Shown: in pieces, positions 20,201 to 27,107 of the stretch
Layout: the number at the start of each line of letters is the position of its first letter
How positions within the stretch are numbered: the stretch's first letter is position 1
NCBI RefSeq assembly: GCF_003729955.1
Contig: NZ_RJTX01000001.1
Span: 1,054,001 to 1,118,000 of the forward strand
DNA: 64,000 nt
Reading direction: 5' to 3'
Source: Chryseobacterium daecheongense
Lineage (GTDB): Bacteria > Bacteroidota > Bacteroidia > Flavobacteriales > Weeksellaceae
Translations under genes and position numbers: made by a program
The notes under the pieces: generated by a model
The model's database searches: none
The model's input: the letters and a program-made list of their open reading frames with translations, nothing else
What the model was told of the DNA's origin: nothing

Positions 20201-21259
20201 TAAGATTCCTACTCCCCAAGTTTTTTCTCCGGCAAGGTTTTTTGTTTCCATCACCAAAGATTTGGCCGGTTTGCCCTTCAATAAAGATAAAGCCACAAAC
20301 GGTAAAGCTCCTGCATCGGCTACTGCATCCGCAAATAACGGAATGTCGCTGACACGGGTCATTGGTCCCTGTGCGATTGGATAACGTAATCCTAAATCTT
20401 TGGCTAATGTATTCTCCTGATCAATTACCCGGAGGGCTTTTGCCTGTTTCAGGTGTCCATACATGGCTTCTTTGAATCCGAAGACGAGCTTTTTAAGGGT
20501 CTTAAAGTCTTCAAACAGATCTATGGCTAAAGAAATATCCTGCCCCATTGGAATATAACTCCTGCTGATATCTAAATCTTTAAAATAGGTTACCAGCTCT
20601 TCGGCAGTAATATTATCCGGCAATGAGGGAGAATTTGGTCTCGCCAATACGCGGTGACCAGCTATTATTTTAGTTTCAGTGCCATTCAGTTTTGTACAAA
20701 GTTCTTTAACATCTTTCGGAACTGAACTTTCAGGAAAAAGAGCCAGCTGACTGTCTAACACCACGCCTGTTGCTCCCAATGCTTTTGCAGCAGCTGCGGT
20801 ATGAATCCCCACACCTCCCTGTATCCATACAGGTATATTTTGAATTTCTTTGATAATGCGTTGAAATAATACAAATGTGGATTCATAGCCTACCTTTCCG
20901 CCTGCTTCATTGCCTTTTATAATAATTCCTTTCGCTCCTGATTGTTCAGCCTGTTTGGCTTCTTCAACACTGTTCACCTGATAGATAATGGGCAGATCAG
21001 TAGAAAGATTAATACCGAAAGGCAAAATAATAAGACTTACTTTTTCCGGAACCGAAAGACATGTTAATTGGTTATTGGGAAAAGAAATACCATAAGAAGG
21101 TATATCTATTTGTTCGAGCTGATTCAGTGCTTCCTGAGCAGACGCAAGCTCGTGTCCCAAGCTTAGAACAGGAAATGCACCTGCCTGATGCAATTTAGGT
21201 ATCAGAGAGATGTCCGGCTTTTCAAAGGGGGTCAATCCGATAATGGTTAAGTTTTTCAT
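14270..21259 (-). CDS. Megasynthase subunit ER-ER-KS-AT-ACP-ACP-KR
   Basis: About 2329 residues, first gene of the operon. Order: two nitronate-monooxygenase/PfaD-like flavin domains (~1-245, with GNEAGGKVG and GGVGIHTAAAAKALGATGVV; ~275-600, with LRYPIAQGPMTRVSD and GRECGGHVG); ketosynthase ~640-1076 (DAACASS Cys ~828, HGTGTVVGD, QIGHTKCAAG); acyltransferase ~1181-1460 (GHSYGE Ser ~1271, CAFHSPLL); a Pro/Asn-rich linker; two ACPs with DLSIDSIKR (Ser ~1684 and ~1795); ketoreductase ~2061-2329 (LVLGGAQGITSEL, GQTDYAAANS Tyr ~2248). With the DH of the partner protein this gives a full reducing cycle, so a saturated or partly unsaturated long chain is expected. I chose ATG 21259 (MKNLTIIGL); an ATG at 21304 would add 15 residues. 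Confidence 0.88.
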   Translation of the reverse strand: MKNLTIIGLTPFEKPDISLIPKLHQAGAFPVLSLGHELASAQEALNQLEQIDIPSYGISFPNNQLTCLSVPEKVSLIILPFGINLSTDLPIIYQVNSVEEAKQAEQSGAKGIIIKGNEAGGKVGYESTFVLFQRIIKEIQNIPVWIQGGVGIHTAAAAKALGATGVVLDSQLALFPESSVPKDVKELCTKLNGTETKIIAGHRVLARPNSPSLPDNITAEELVTYFKDLDISRSYIPMGQDISLAIDLFEDFKTLKKLVFGFKEAMYGHLKQAKALRVIDQENTLAKDLGLRYPIAQGPMTRVSDIPLFADAVADAGALPFVALSLLKGKPAKSLVMETKNLAGEKTWGVGILGFAPQELRDEQTSYILEAKPPVVLIAGGRPAQAKIFEKAGIKTFLHVPSPALLDIFLKEGATNFIFEGRECGGHVGPLSSMVLWEKQIERILKEDHPENISVFFAGGIHNAFSTAFVSVMAAPLAARGVKVGVLMGTAYLYTQEAVSCGAIQEEFQLQAMQAKDTVLLETAPGHETRCLNTSFAQYFNAEKAKLIEAGTDKKEVWEQLEKLNVGRLRIAAKGVERQGDQLVHIPKGDQLELGMYMIGQVATMHDRVISMAELHQNVSIDNYEYIKHAQLPEEPVSAEKPLDVAIIGMECIFPDAKNLEEYWRNIILGKDSVTEVPDERWNKELYYHPDSNEADVSHSKWGGFIPKIDFDPLAFGIPPQSLAAIEPTQLLTLLVAKRAMEDAGYGEKYINRENISVIIGAEGGNDLANSYSFRGYYKQVFGELHEEVKEAFPHTTEDSFPGILANVIAGRITNRLDLGGRNFTVDAACASSLAAIDLACQELVLGKSDMVLAGGADLHNGINDYLMFSSTHALSRKGRCATFDSEADGIALGEGVAILVLKRYEDAARDGDRIYSVIKGVGGSSDGKALGLTAPRKIGQVRALERAYTQAGISPASVGLIEAHGTGTVVGDRTELSALTNLFSRSGAIPAQTHLGSVKTQIGHTKCAAGLAGLIKASLAVYHGVKPPTLHLQQPNAYYNPQTSPFAFHAESGLWTEKNRYAGISAFGFGGTNFHTVIANHPKQDDSIALSSWPSELFVFRGETYEEAKNQLIQVKSLLEINDGISLKNIAYSLAVGSEKPIQLSIVADTSEHLIMNIELVLAGIENKDTYTVNKKEGKIAFLFPGQGSQRINMARDLFVAFPEMRKLIDLYPELEKVVFPSATFDEAVLKQQKETIKDTRLAQPLLGMVDLALAKFLQSLGIVPDMLAGHSYGELPALCFAGVFEEEKLVELSIQRAQSILDSVEGGDPGSMIAVSATKEKLQPVLVQIKDCYPVNYNAPAQCVVAGTTESINKLLEVLREERISAKKLEVACAFHSPLLAKSKDLYKAVLQDVSFSEMQIPVWSNTTAAMYPTVTSEIKERLTDHLVQPVRFVEELQAMYNDGARIFIEVGPGKVLTGLTKSCLDQDHVTLFVEDNNRNKLSHLLSMLAQYLGTGRDFNIAELFNGRNAQFIQIDQPELYKKSPAIWRVNGQAAHPATGALPANGALPIINPIQMNNFTNNQNPANESQTNTERMLQEYLNSMKLMIQAQRDVMLSFLGQNPQVNPAPVVYTSPVSPPSNTQAPVISSPPNDGAEKIVIIPEKQAPVKDIKTLLLQVVSDKTGYPHEMLGMEMDLEADLSIDSIKRVEIIGTLKAELGSFSSHNANEDTIMEQLAGIKTLNGLVSWLTEYSGSSNTEEKTTTVETSASKTQTQSTFSLEELQTAILNIVSEKTGYPKEMLGLDLDLEADLSIDSIKRMEIIGELKTKIGFGGDMEQADDLMEKLAAIKTLNGLASWINEMSGNSTPEPEQNTLSRLRFDLTPTDVSLIENTEILQGKRFAITQNDNTQTLAIKNELEKHGAVAELIDSDKDLSDFDGLIILDLFSSSAKHDIIDHVDLIKKMDLDKAQWIYLISDIPAHVQELTDTTLLRHYKGHPGLFKSLAREFEQTNCRLISLTSPQQIEQIAEIALKEILTTDRPAEVIYKNDRRHKVEIIPSPLSNSLEEAHIKLDRESVVLVLGGAQGITSELVKHMSQAYPCTYVLVGRSADPRDQATHNQELEALKTKEEIRAYLIKSGTFTSPSEIEKETIKIFKNNQILRTIRDMEQLGNTIVYQSLDLCDEEGLSELISSIYEKYNRLDGVIHGAGLLEDKLFKQKTTSSFGRVFNTKVKPLRVLAERLRTDCQFVVLFSSIASVYGNKGQTDYAAANSVLDDYANALNKKLKGKVISINWGPWKGAGMVSPTLETEYERRGISLIPLDQGKEIFLNEIKYGTESQVLIMSGTNW

Positions 21260-21304
21260 GGCATTAGATATTGATGATAACAGGAAATTCCCAAACAACG
21301 CCAT

Positions 21305-21883
21305 ACCTTTCGGTATAAAAGCGACTGTTATTAAGCGGAATAAAAATAATTAATTTTGTTTTGTATTTAATTATAAATGGTATTTGGTAACGATTTTTTA
21401 ATAGTGGTCCTATTAAATAGCCAAATAGCTTTACAGACGAAGTTCGAGACCTGAGAACTTATAAGAAGTTCTACAAAAGGGATCAATTTAAAAGGGATTA
21501 CATTTTTCATTGTGTTGATGGTATTGTTTGGTACGAGGGAAATTCATAACAAAAAACGCTTATACTTCAGGGGTAAAGACAATTTTTTGTTATGGCTATA
21601 TAAGCGCAATTGTTTTTTGTTATATTTTTAATAATAAAGATAATTTGATATTAATTGTTAAATAACTATTAATGTCTATGGTTTATATTTTTATTCTTAG
21701 AAATAATTTATTACAATTTGTGTATTTTTAATTATAAAGATTTATAATTGTGTAATTTTAAGCAAATATAGAAATAAAAATAAAATATTTCAATCATAAG
21801 AGATTTGTTTTTTCCATATTACAAAAAGATAATATTTCATATCTCTGGTAACGGATGAAATAAGATCAAGATCATTATCAAAT
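21305..21883. other. AT-rich intergenic region upstream of the PKS operon
   Basis: No convincing gene. It should hold the promoter of the minus-strand megasynthase operon, but I found no clear TAnnTTTG box on that strand. Visible structure: a small inverted repeat ATACC-TTTC-GGTAT at 21303-21316 just before the alternative start; perfect 8-bp inverted arms CGCTTATA (21557-21564) and TATAAGCG (21599-21606); and two near-identical CAATT(g)TTTTTTGTTAT-like direct repeats at about 21580-21593 and 21607-21623. Confidence 0.5.
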
Positions 21884-21915
21884 AAAAAAAGACTTAACAG
21901 ATATGTTCAAGTCTT
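21884..21915 (-). terminator. Intrinsic terminator after the lipoprotein/S41 operon
   Basis: Read on the minus strand, AAGACTT and AAGTCTT form a 7-bp stem around a 13-nt loop and are followed by a run of T. A second small hairpin (ACAGAGA/TCTCTGT) lies between it and the stop of the gene at 21962. Confidence 0.6.
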
Positions 21916-21961
21916 AGCCACAGAGAAAGAAATCTCTGTTAAAATATAAAAAAAACCACTA

Positions 21962-22228
21962 CTATCTAACCTTTCTTTTCAATTCCCTCAGCCTTGCAGT
22001 GACCAATTTGCGAAGATCAAGATGATACTGCCTGTAGTTTTTAATACTGTTCTCCAATTTTTTTTTATTCATCAGATAATCATCATAAAGCTCATCCAGC
22101 TCTGACGTTTGAGAGATGATGTCCGAAGATTGAAGATCGGCTTCATTATGCATTTCACTTAATAAATACCGGTAATACTTCATGCGCTCTATAAGACTAC
22201 TGTGAAATTTAGGCTCTATTCCCTGCAT
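21962..22228 (-). CDS. Small coiled-coil hypothetical protein
   Basis: An 88-residue, highly charged, helical protein (LDELYDDYLMNKKKLENSIK in the middle, RLRELKRKVR at the end) with no signal peptide. I recognise no family. It follows the S41 protease gene by 18 bp and precedes the terminator at 21884-21915, so it is probably the last gene of that operon. It could be a small helical partner or adaptor; the sequence does not show the function. Confidence 0.6.
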   Translation of the reverse strand: MQGIEPKFHSSLIERMKYYRYLLSEMHNEADLQSSDIISQTSELDELYDDYLMNKKKLENSIKNYRQYHLDLRKLVTARLRELKRKVR

Positions 22229-22246
22229 TGTATTATAATTTAAGTG

Positions 22247-23593
22247 TTATTTTCCAACTTCTGTAAACGGCAAATCGCTCTGGAACAAAATTTCAGATTT
22301 TTTAACCGGAGATTGCTGAGTTACAGATCTTAAGTAGATTTTGTTTAACACCGATGAAATAATGGTTTCATCCGGGTCTCCCAACGGAAGCAATGGTAAT
22401 GTGGCATATTCACTAACCACAGTTTGGGGTATGATTCCATGATGGTATCCGCCTTCTCCATTCGCATTGTACACTTTATAAATAACAGGATGCATCTGCC
22501 ATGAAATTTTTCTGGGCTTTCGTTTATCATCTATAACAAATCCTGCCATATCTTTTCCCAGAGTAGTTTCTCCAACCTGAACGACCTGCATATAGGGTTT
22601 AAGATTATTGATCACAATTTCTGAAGCTGAAGCTGTACTATTGGACGTGATTATATAAACTTTATTCAGCCCTAACGCATTGGTATGAAGAGTATTGAAA
22701 TCAAGTGCGCCGGAATCGTATGCGATCTGTTGGGAAAATGTTCTTTTTACTTCACCACCATTTTTATTTCCTTTATAGATAATGAATGGGGAATTAGCAG
22801 ATATTCCTGAAGGAATTAACGAGCAAAGTGCTGCTGCTGAAGATACTGAACCACCATAATTATATCTGAGATCAAGAATGAGTTCCTGGACCCCTGCCGA
22901 TTTGAGTTCTGCAAATTTCTGGTTCAGCGCAGGAGTCATTCCATCGGGGAAGTCATAAATGTAAAGGTATCCTGTCCTTTTACCATTTTTTTCAAAAATT
23001 TTAGACATAATGGGTTGTTCGAATGAAAAACCATAATATACGGTAATGTCTTTTTCATTCACAATAGAACCGTTCATCCAATTTCCAACGGTAAGCTCTA
23101 AAACGGTATGATCCGGAATAGAAGAGGTCAGTTGTGTTACATTTGCTGCTGTAATAGTTTGTCCGTTGATTTTTTTAATCATCATCCCTCTTTCCAATCC
23201 CGCATTTAAAGCGGGAGAGCTTTTAAGTACGAGTTTAATAATAGTAGCCACTTCTCCATTGGGCAATTGAAGAACGGTGAAATCAAAACCGTACATATTG
23301 CGAACGGAACGTGGATATGTTGAAGAATCTTCTGTATTAACAATAAATGAAAACCGGTCCTGAGAGGATAATAAGCTTTTAAAAAAGTCTTTCACCGGAA
23401 GATGATAATCCGGCTTGGTCGGCATCTGATCTGCCCAGTAATAATATCGCCTCATACTATCCTGAACCCAACGATTCACATATTCTGTACTTCCTTCCGG
23501 AAATTCCGGAAGATCCTGGTCCCGATTGGTACATGATACGATAAAAGCTGCTATAATAAACAGCATTATTGATTGAATTTTAAAAAATTTCAT
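22247..23593 (-). CDS. S41 (C-terminal processing-like) peptidase lipoprotein
   Basis: 448 residues from ATG 23593 (MKFFKIQS); an ATG 24 bp earlier overlaps the upstream gene's stop and is less likely. A lipoprotein signal ends in AAFIVSC. A PDZ-like segment (SSPALNAGLERGMMIKKING) precedes the S41 core, which has ELILDLRYNYGG, the catalytic Ser in SNSTASASEIV and the catalytic Lys in TLGKDMAG. Such exported serine peptidases cleave periplasmic or surface proteins at or near the C terminus. It sits 20 bp behind a second lipoprotein gene, so both are probably in one envelope-located unit. The substrate is unknown. Confidence 0.85.
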   Translation of the reverse strand: MKFFKIQSIMLFIIAAFIVSCTNRDQDLPEFPEGSTEYVNRWVQDSMRRYYYWADQMPTKPDYHLPVKDFFKSLLSSQDRFSFIVNTEDSSTYPRSVRNMYGFDFTVLQLPNGEVATIIKLVLKSSPALNAGLERGMMIKKINGQTITAANVTQLTSSIPDHTVLELTVGNWMNGSIVNEKDITVYYGFSFEQPIMSKIFEKNGKRTGYLYIYDFPDGMTPALNQKFAELKSAGVQELILDLRYNYGGSVSSAAALCSLIPSGISANSPFIIYKGNKNGGEVKRTFSQQIAYDSGALDFNTLHTNALGLNKVYIITSNSTASASEIVINNLKPYMQVVQVGETTLGKDMAGFVIDDKRKPRKISWQMHPVIYKVYNANGEGGYHHGIIPQTVVSEYATLPLLPLGDPDETIISSVLNKIYLRSVTQQSPVKKSEILFQSDLPFTEVGK

Positions 23594-23613
23594 ATCATCC
23601 GGCTTTGGTGATT

Positions 23614-24354
23614 TCACAGGTAATCGGCAACATCTATTTCTCCCTTAACGGTTACTGCTCCGTTCTCCATTGTTTCCTGAAGCACAATCATGTTGGCTCC
23701 TATATCCTGTTTTATTTTAATTTTGATAAGAGCGGAACCTGTATAAGGCTCTGTTGTTCCGGGTTTGTATAATTCTAAATATACCGGTTCCGTAGCGCTG
23801 AAAAAGTTGTATATTTTTACCGATGTAAAGTTGCTTTTTCCAATATTTTCAAACTCTGCCAGAACCACTCCGTTTTCCCTTTTTAAGATTCCTTTTACAT
23901 TTTCCAATGAAGAACCGGAGAACTCCCCAAGATTTGGGAAAATAAACTCAAAACCTACTTTTCCCAGATTTACCTGAGGTTTTACAGCATAAGTTTGCAG
24001 GAAAATCCCCGGAAGGTTAAAGAAATAAAGGTTTTTATATTGATCTATATTGTCATAGGTCACTTTATATTTGGCTATCTGGGTTCCGGTTTCATGGTTA
24101 TAAATTCCCAACTCATTAACTTCTCCCTCATCCACTACAAAATTGACCTGGGTCTCTATCTTATCGGTATAAGAAGTGTTCCCGTTGATTGCTATCGGTG
24201 AACCATTAAGCCTCAGCTGAAGTACAGCCGGCTTGGAATACCCTTTAATGTTGATTCCTGCAGGTTTTTGTGCTTTATCGTAAGGTTGCATTATGGTATT
24301 GTCTGTACAGGAAAGCAGGGTTACAAACAGGATCAGTGCTATGAGATTTTTCAT
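23614..24354 (-). CDS. Lipoprotein of unknown function (DUF4397-like beta-sandwich)
   Basis: 246 residues from ATG 24354 (MKNLIALILFVTLLSC), three codons inside the longest frame. The signal peptide with a lipobox Cys predicts a lipid-anchored envelope protein. The rest is beta-rich, with phrases such as LQLRLNGSPIAINGNTSYTD and LGIYNHETGTQIAKYKV that resemble DUF4397-type immunoglobulin-like modules of Bacteroidota; that match is tentative. It is the first gene of the unit with the S41 peptidase, so it may be its partner or substrate. Confidence 0.65.
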   Translation of the reverse strand: MKNLIALILFVTLLSCTDNTIMQPYDKAQKPAGINIKGYSKPAVLQLRLNGSPIAINGNTSYTDKIETQVNFVVDEGEVNELGIYNHETGTQIAKYKVTYDNIDQYKNLYFFNLPGIFLQTYAVKPQVNLGKVGFEFIFPNLGEFSGSSLENVKGILKRENGVVLAEFENIGKSNFTSVKIYNFFSATEPVYLELYKPGTTEPYTGSALIKIKIKQDIGANMIVLQETMENGAVTVKGEIDVADYL

Positions 24355-24516
24355 ATATGTCATTTTTAGAAATATTGCCCCACCCTATGCGCAGGGCAAT
24401 TACTCATTATAAAAAATTATATCGGATAGGTCTTTTTAATACTTCTGATAAAAGGTCATTTGCCTTTACATTTCACTTAGAGTTTTCATCGAAAATATTA
24501 GTGTTTATTTTTAAGA

Positions 24517-25431
24517 TTATTTTTTAATCAGTTTTAATCTTTCTGATATGTTCTCATCAGATACCTCAGCAATATAAACTCCGGCTGGTAATGTTTCAAC
24601 GTTCATGTTTTTTGAATAAGGTACAGCAAGAACCTTTTGCCCGGTTATCGTATAAATAGTGATCTGGGTTTTACTTTCTTTCAAATCAGGATTAAGTTTC
24701 AGATTCAAAGATTCTTTTACAGGGTTTTCTGCTATTCTGGTAAGATTTTTAGATGATCTCACCTCGTTGGTACTTAACACTGAAGAAAAAATAGCCATTT
24801 CATCAATATTAATATTCTGAGAATTAGGAGCAGAACCTGATGTGATTCTGTTGGACCATAAACCTATATAAATCTTTTTTCCTGCAAATGCTGAAATGTC
24901 TACTAAGGATTCGGCAAACTGAGTTAAATCGGCAGGAAGGCTTGTTGTAGCAGTGAATTTGTATAATGCTCCGCCAGCATTCTGTGCAGCAGTTGCCAAT
25001 TGTTGAAAATCAGAAATTTCAGGCACTTCTTTTTGGGGTGTACTCACATAAATATAAATATCTCTGCTTACACTGGTATGCGTTGATCGCTGTCTTCCAA
25101 TATATCCCGCCAAAGTAATGGTTCCTGATGCACCTGTCAAATCAATTTTAGGAGAAATGACCCAATCATTTTCTGTCGCAAATCCGGTTGCAGTTCCAGA
25201 AGGAACAAGGTTGATGGAATAACGAAGGGTTCCGGATGTACCGTATACCAAGCTGGTTCCGTTATAATAGATATTTTGTCCCTGTACCCACCCATTGCCA
25301 TTGTTGTTCAGATCATGGAATGTCCATCCCTGCATATCAGCAGCAGAATTAAAGGAATTTCCCCATACCATATACTGTGCAGATATCGCTTCTGACAAAA
25401 GCATAACAGATAATAAAATTATTTTTTTCAT
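24517..25431 (-). CDS. T9SS-secreted protein with type A sorting domain
   Basis: 304 residues from ATG 25431 (MKKIILLSVMLLSEAISAQ), a clear signal peptide; the longer frame adds 20 atypical residues. The body (MQGWTFHDLNNNGNGW.., NDWVISPKIDLTGASGTI..) looks like a choice-of-anchor J / cleaved-adhesin jelly-roll domain. The C-terminal ~75 residues (NPVKESLNLKLNPDL.., ITIYTITGQKVL.., LPAGVYIAEVSDEN..) are a classic type A T9SS sorting domain, so the protein should be exported to the cell surface or medium. It follows a strong terminator, so its expression may be lower than that of the upstream lipoprotein. No catalytic residues are apparent; ligand binding is likely. Confidence 0.85.
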   Translation of the reverse strand: MKKIILLSVMLLSEAISAQYMVWGNSFNSAADMQGWTFHDLNNNGNGWVQGQNIYYNGTSLVYGTSGTLRYSINLVPSGTATGFATENDWVISPKIDLTGASGTITLAGYIGRQRSTHTSVSRDIYIYVSTPQKEVPEISDFQQLATAAQNAGGALYKFTATTSLPADLTQFAESLVDISAFAGKKIYIGLWSNRITSGSAPNSQNINIDEMAIFSSVLSTNEVRSSKNLTRIAENPVKESLNLKLNPDLKESKTQITIYTITGQKVLAVPYSKNMNVETLPAGVYIAEVSDENISERLKLIKK

Positions 25432-25452
25432 AATATCAATAATTATTATTTT

Positions 25453-25489
25453 AAAAAAAGCAGGGAATGGCAATATCCGCCTTCCCTGC
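25453..25489 (-). terminator. Strong intrinsic terminator
   Basis: On the minus strand a perfect 8-bp stem (GCAGGGAA/TTCCCTGC, 14-nt loop) is followed by seven T. It lies just behind the stop of the beta-helix lipoprotein gene at 25499 and before the T9SS gene. Confidence 0.85.
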
Positions 25490-25498
25490 ATTACATTT

Positions 25499-26815
25499 TT
25501 ATTCTACAATTGAGAAATCATATTTTGTCCATAAACCTTGGAAATCCCCACAGTTTCTAGGAGATACATTCCAACCTCCATTATTGAAGAATGGCTGTGT
25601 CATCCCCCAAAGAGCAGCAGATGATCCTGTTAATAAGTTAGCAGCTGGAATTCCTGATGTACCTGCACCTGTAACAGAAGTTGTAAATCCGTGCACGTAT
25701 ACAGAGCTGTAATTAGTTGCAGAAGATAATTCAGAACCTGTCCCTTCCACTTTAATTCCTACAGGATATCCTGTAACTACGGCATTGTTCAACGTTAATC
25801 TACCATTTCTTCTGATATGGATTCCATTTTCATACGCCGGTCCTACTCCAGAAACCGGAGAAAGTACATTTGTACTAGGTCCTACGATGGTGAGATTATT
25901 AATAACAGGGTGTGTAAGCAATGCAGTAGAAGTTCCTCCCGCGTTGTTATCCAACTCGATTCCATTAGTATCAGAAACTCCACCGCTTGTTGTATGTGAA
26001 GAATTAGAATCTGCTAATGAAAGCGCACAAGTAATTGTACCTGTATATCCATTATCAAAGTCGAAGTTATCATCTTCTGCTGCAAAAGACACTAAGTTTG
26101 AAGCATTAACGGTACCTCCGAAGAATTCATAAGAATCGTCCTGTCCATAAGAAACCTGAATGTGATCTATAGTAGTACCACTTCCAACACCCGCCAAAGT
26201 TAAAGCGTTAACTTCATTTCCTGAATTAGCACCTACGAAATCATAACCAGCGAATTCGATACGAACGTATTTCATTATACCTGCACTATGACCAGAGTTG
26301 CTTCCTCCGAAATAGAATTCAGGATTATTGGTAGGAAGGCCTTCTACAGTTGTAGTTGTAGGAACGTTTGTAGGAGCATCTCCCAATAAAACCACACCTC
26401 CGAAGTCTCCCGGATTGGCAGTAGTATTTTCATTTCCGTCTAATAATCTATAACTTGTAAAGATAATAGGCTGAGATTCTGTACCTGTAGCATTGATTGA
26501 TCCTGTTTTTGTGATGATCAACACTCCTCTACCTTCTCCGGCAGCATTTGGTTTAGCCTTGATAAATGTTCCCGGTTGGATGGTAAGGGTTGCACCGTTT
26601 TTCACAGCAATATTTCCGTCAAGTTCTATCACACCACTCCAAGTAGTGTTGGTAGTAATATCAGCGTTAACAGTAGTTACAGGAAGTGCAGAAGCCGTAA
26701 TATATTCTGCAGAAGTTGGCTTCATATCGAATGGAGATGAAGAATCTGTTAAAGAGTCATGTTGACAAGCAGTAAGCGATAATGCTGCTACAGCGATTAG
26801 AGTTAGTTTTTTCAT
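25499..26815 (-). CDS. Surface lipoprotein with parallel beta-helix fold
   Basis: A 438-residue lipoprotein (MKKLTLIAVAALSLTACQHD, Cys 17 lipidated). The mature part is rich in Gly, Thr, Asn and Val with rung-like repeats (GVIELDGNIAVKNGATLTIQ, GRLTLNNAVVTGYPVGIKVE), as in right-handed parallel beta-helix proteins of Bacteroidota that often sit next to TonB-dependent receptors. No polysaccharide-lyase catalytic set is obvious. It lies downstream of the STN-type TonB receptor on the same strand, separated by 292 bp, and ends in a strong terminator. It may capture the ligand that the receptor imports, or form a surface adhesin; both are inferences. Confidence 0.75.
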   Translation of the reverse strand: MKKLTLIAVAALSLTACQHDSLTDSSSPFDMKPTSAEYITASALPVTTVNADITTNTTWSGVIELDGNIAVKNGATLTIQPGTFIKAKPNAAGEGRGVLIITKTGSINATGTESQPIIFTSYRLLDGNENTTANPGDFGGVVLLGDAPTNVPTTTTVEGLPTNNPEFYFGGSNSGHSAGIMKYVRIEFAGYDFVGANSGNEVNALTLAGVGSGTTIDHIQVSYGQDDSYEFFGGTVNASNLVSFAAEDDNFDFDNGYTGTITCALSLADSNSSHTTSGGVSDTNGIELDNNAGGTSTALLTHPVINNLTIVGPSTNVLSPVSGVGPAYENGIHIRRNGRLTLNNAVVTGYPVGIKVEGTGSELSSATNYSSVYVHGFTTSVTGAGTSGIPAANLLTGSSAALWGMTQPFFNNGGWNVSPRNCGDFQGLWTKYDFSIVE

Positions 26816-27107
26816 TGTTACAATTTTAGAATGATTTGGCTGTTTTTTATTATAGCCGTTTTTACTATTTAGAAATATTCTCCTCTATATTTCTGCGATT
26901 TGGTTATTTTTTTTCAAAGCGATGCAGGAGGAGCTGCAATGCAAAGCTTCCCGATGATATTGCCAAATGTCTGGGAAAAACAACTGGCATCCGGTTTTTT
27001 ATCTGAATCCATACTGTGTTGCGCATCATCAGTATTTTTTCCGATTCATTTTCAGGCTACCGAAACCTGTGCATTACTTGAGCTCTTCTCTTCTGTTTTA
27101 TAATATC
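26816..27107. other. Intergenic region between TonB receptor and lipoprotein genes
   Basis: A 292-bp gap with no convincing gene on either strand; open frames here are short and have no family signature. It should hold the promoter and leader of the minus-strand lipoprotein gene. A small hairpin (CAGGTT/AGCCTG on the minus strand, near 27055) lies behind the receptor stop but has no T run, so I do not call it a terminator. Confidence 0.4.

Noticed and set aside
15606..20384. Plus-strand frames of 60-120 codons across the large megasynthase
   Set aside because: Antisense to well-defined ACP, KS and ER domains; their Ser/Pro/Ile-rich composition is typical of reverse frames.
3501..21259. Flexirubin/aryl polyene cluster
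   Set aside because: No set of small discrete KS, KR, DH and thioesterase genes or aromatic ammonia-lyase is present; the architecture is megasynthase-based.
10022..21259. Classical pfaABCD omega-3 PUFA synthase
   Set aside because: No DH-DH PfaC subunit or tandem array of five or more ACPs, and the glycosyltransferase and acyltransferase genes do not belong to PUFA loci.
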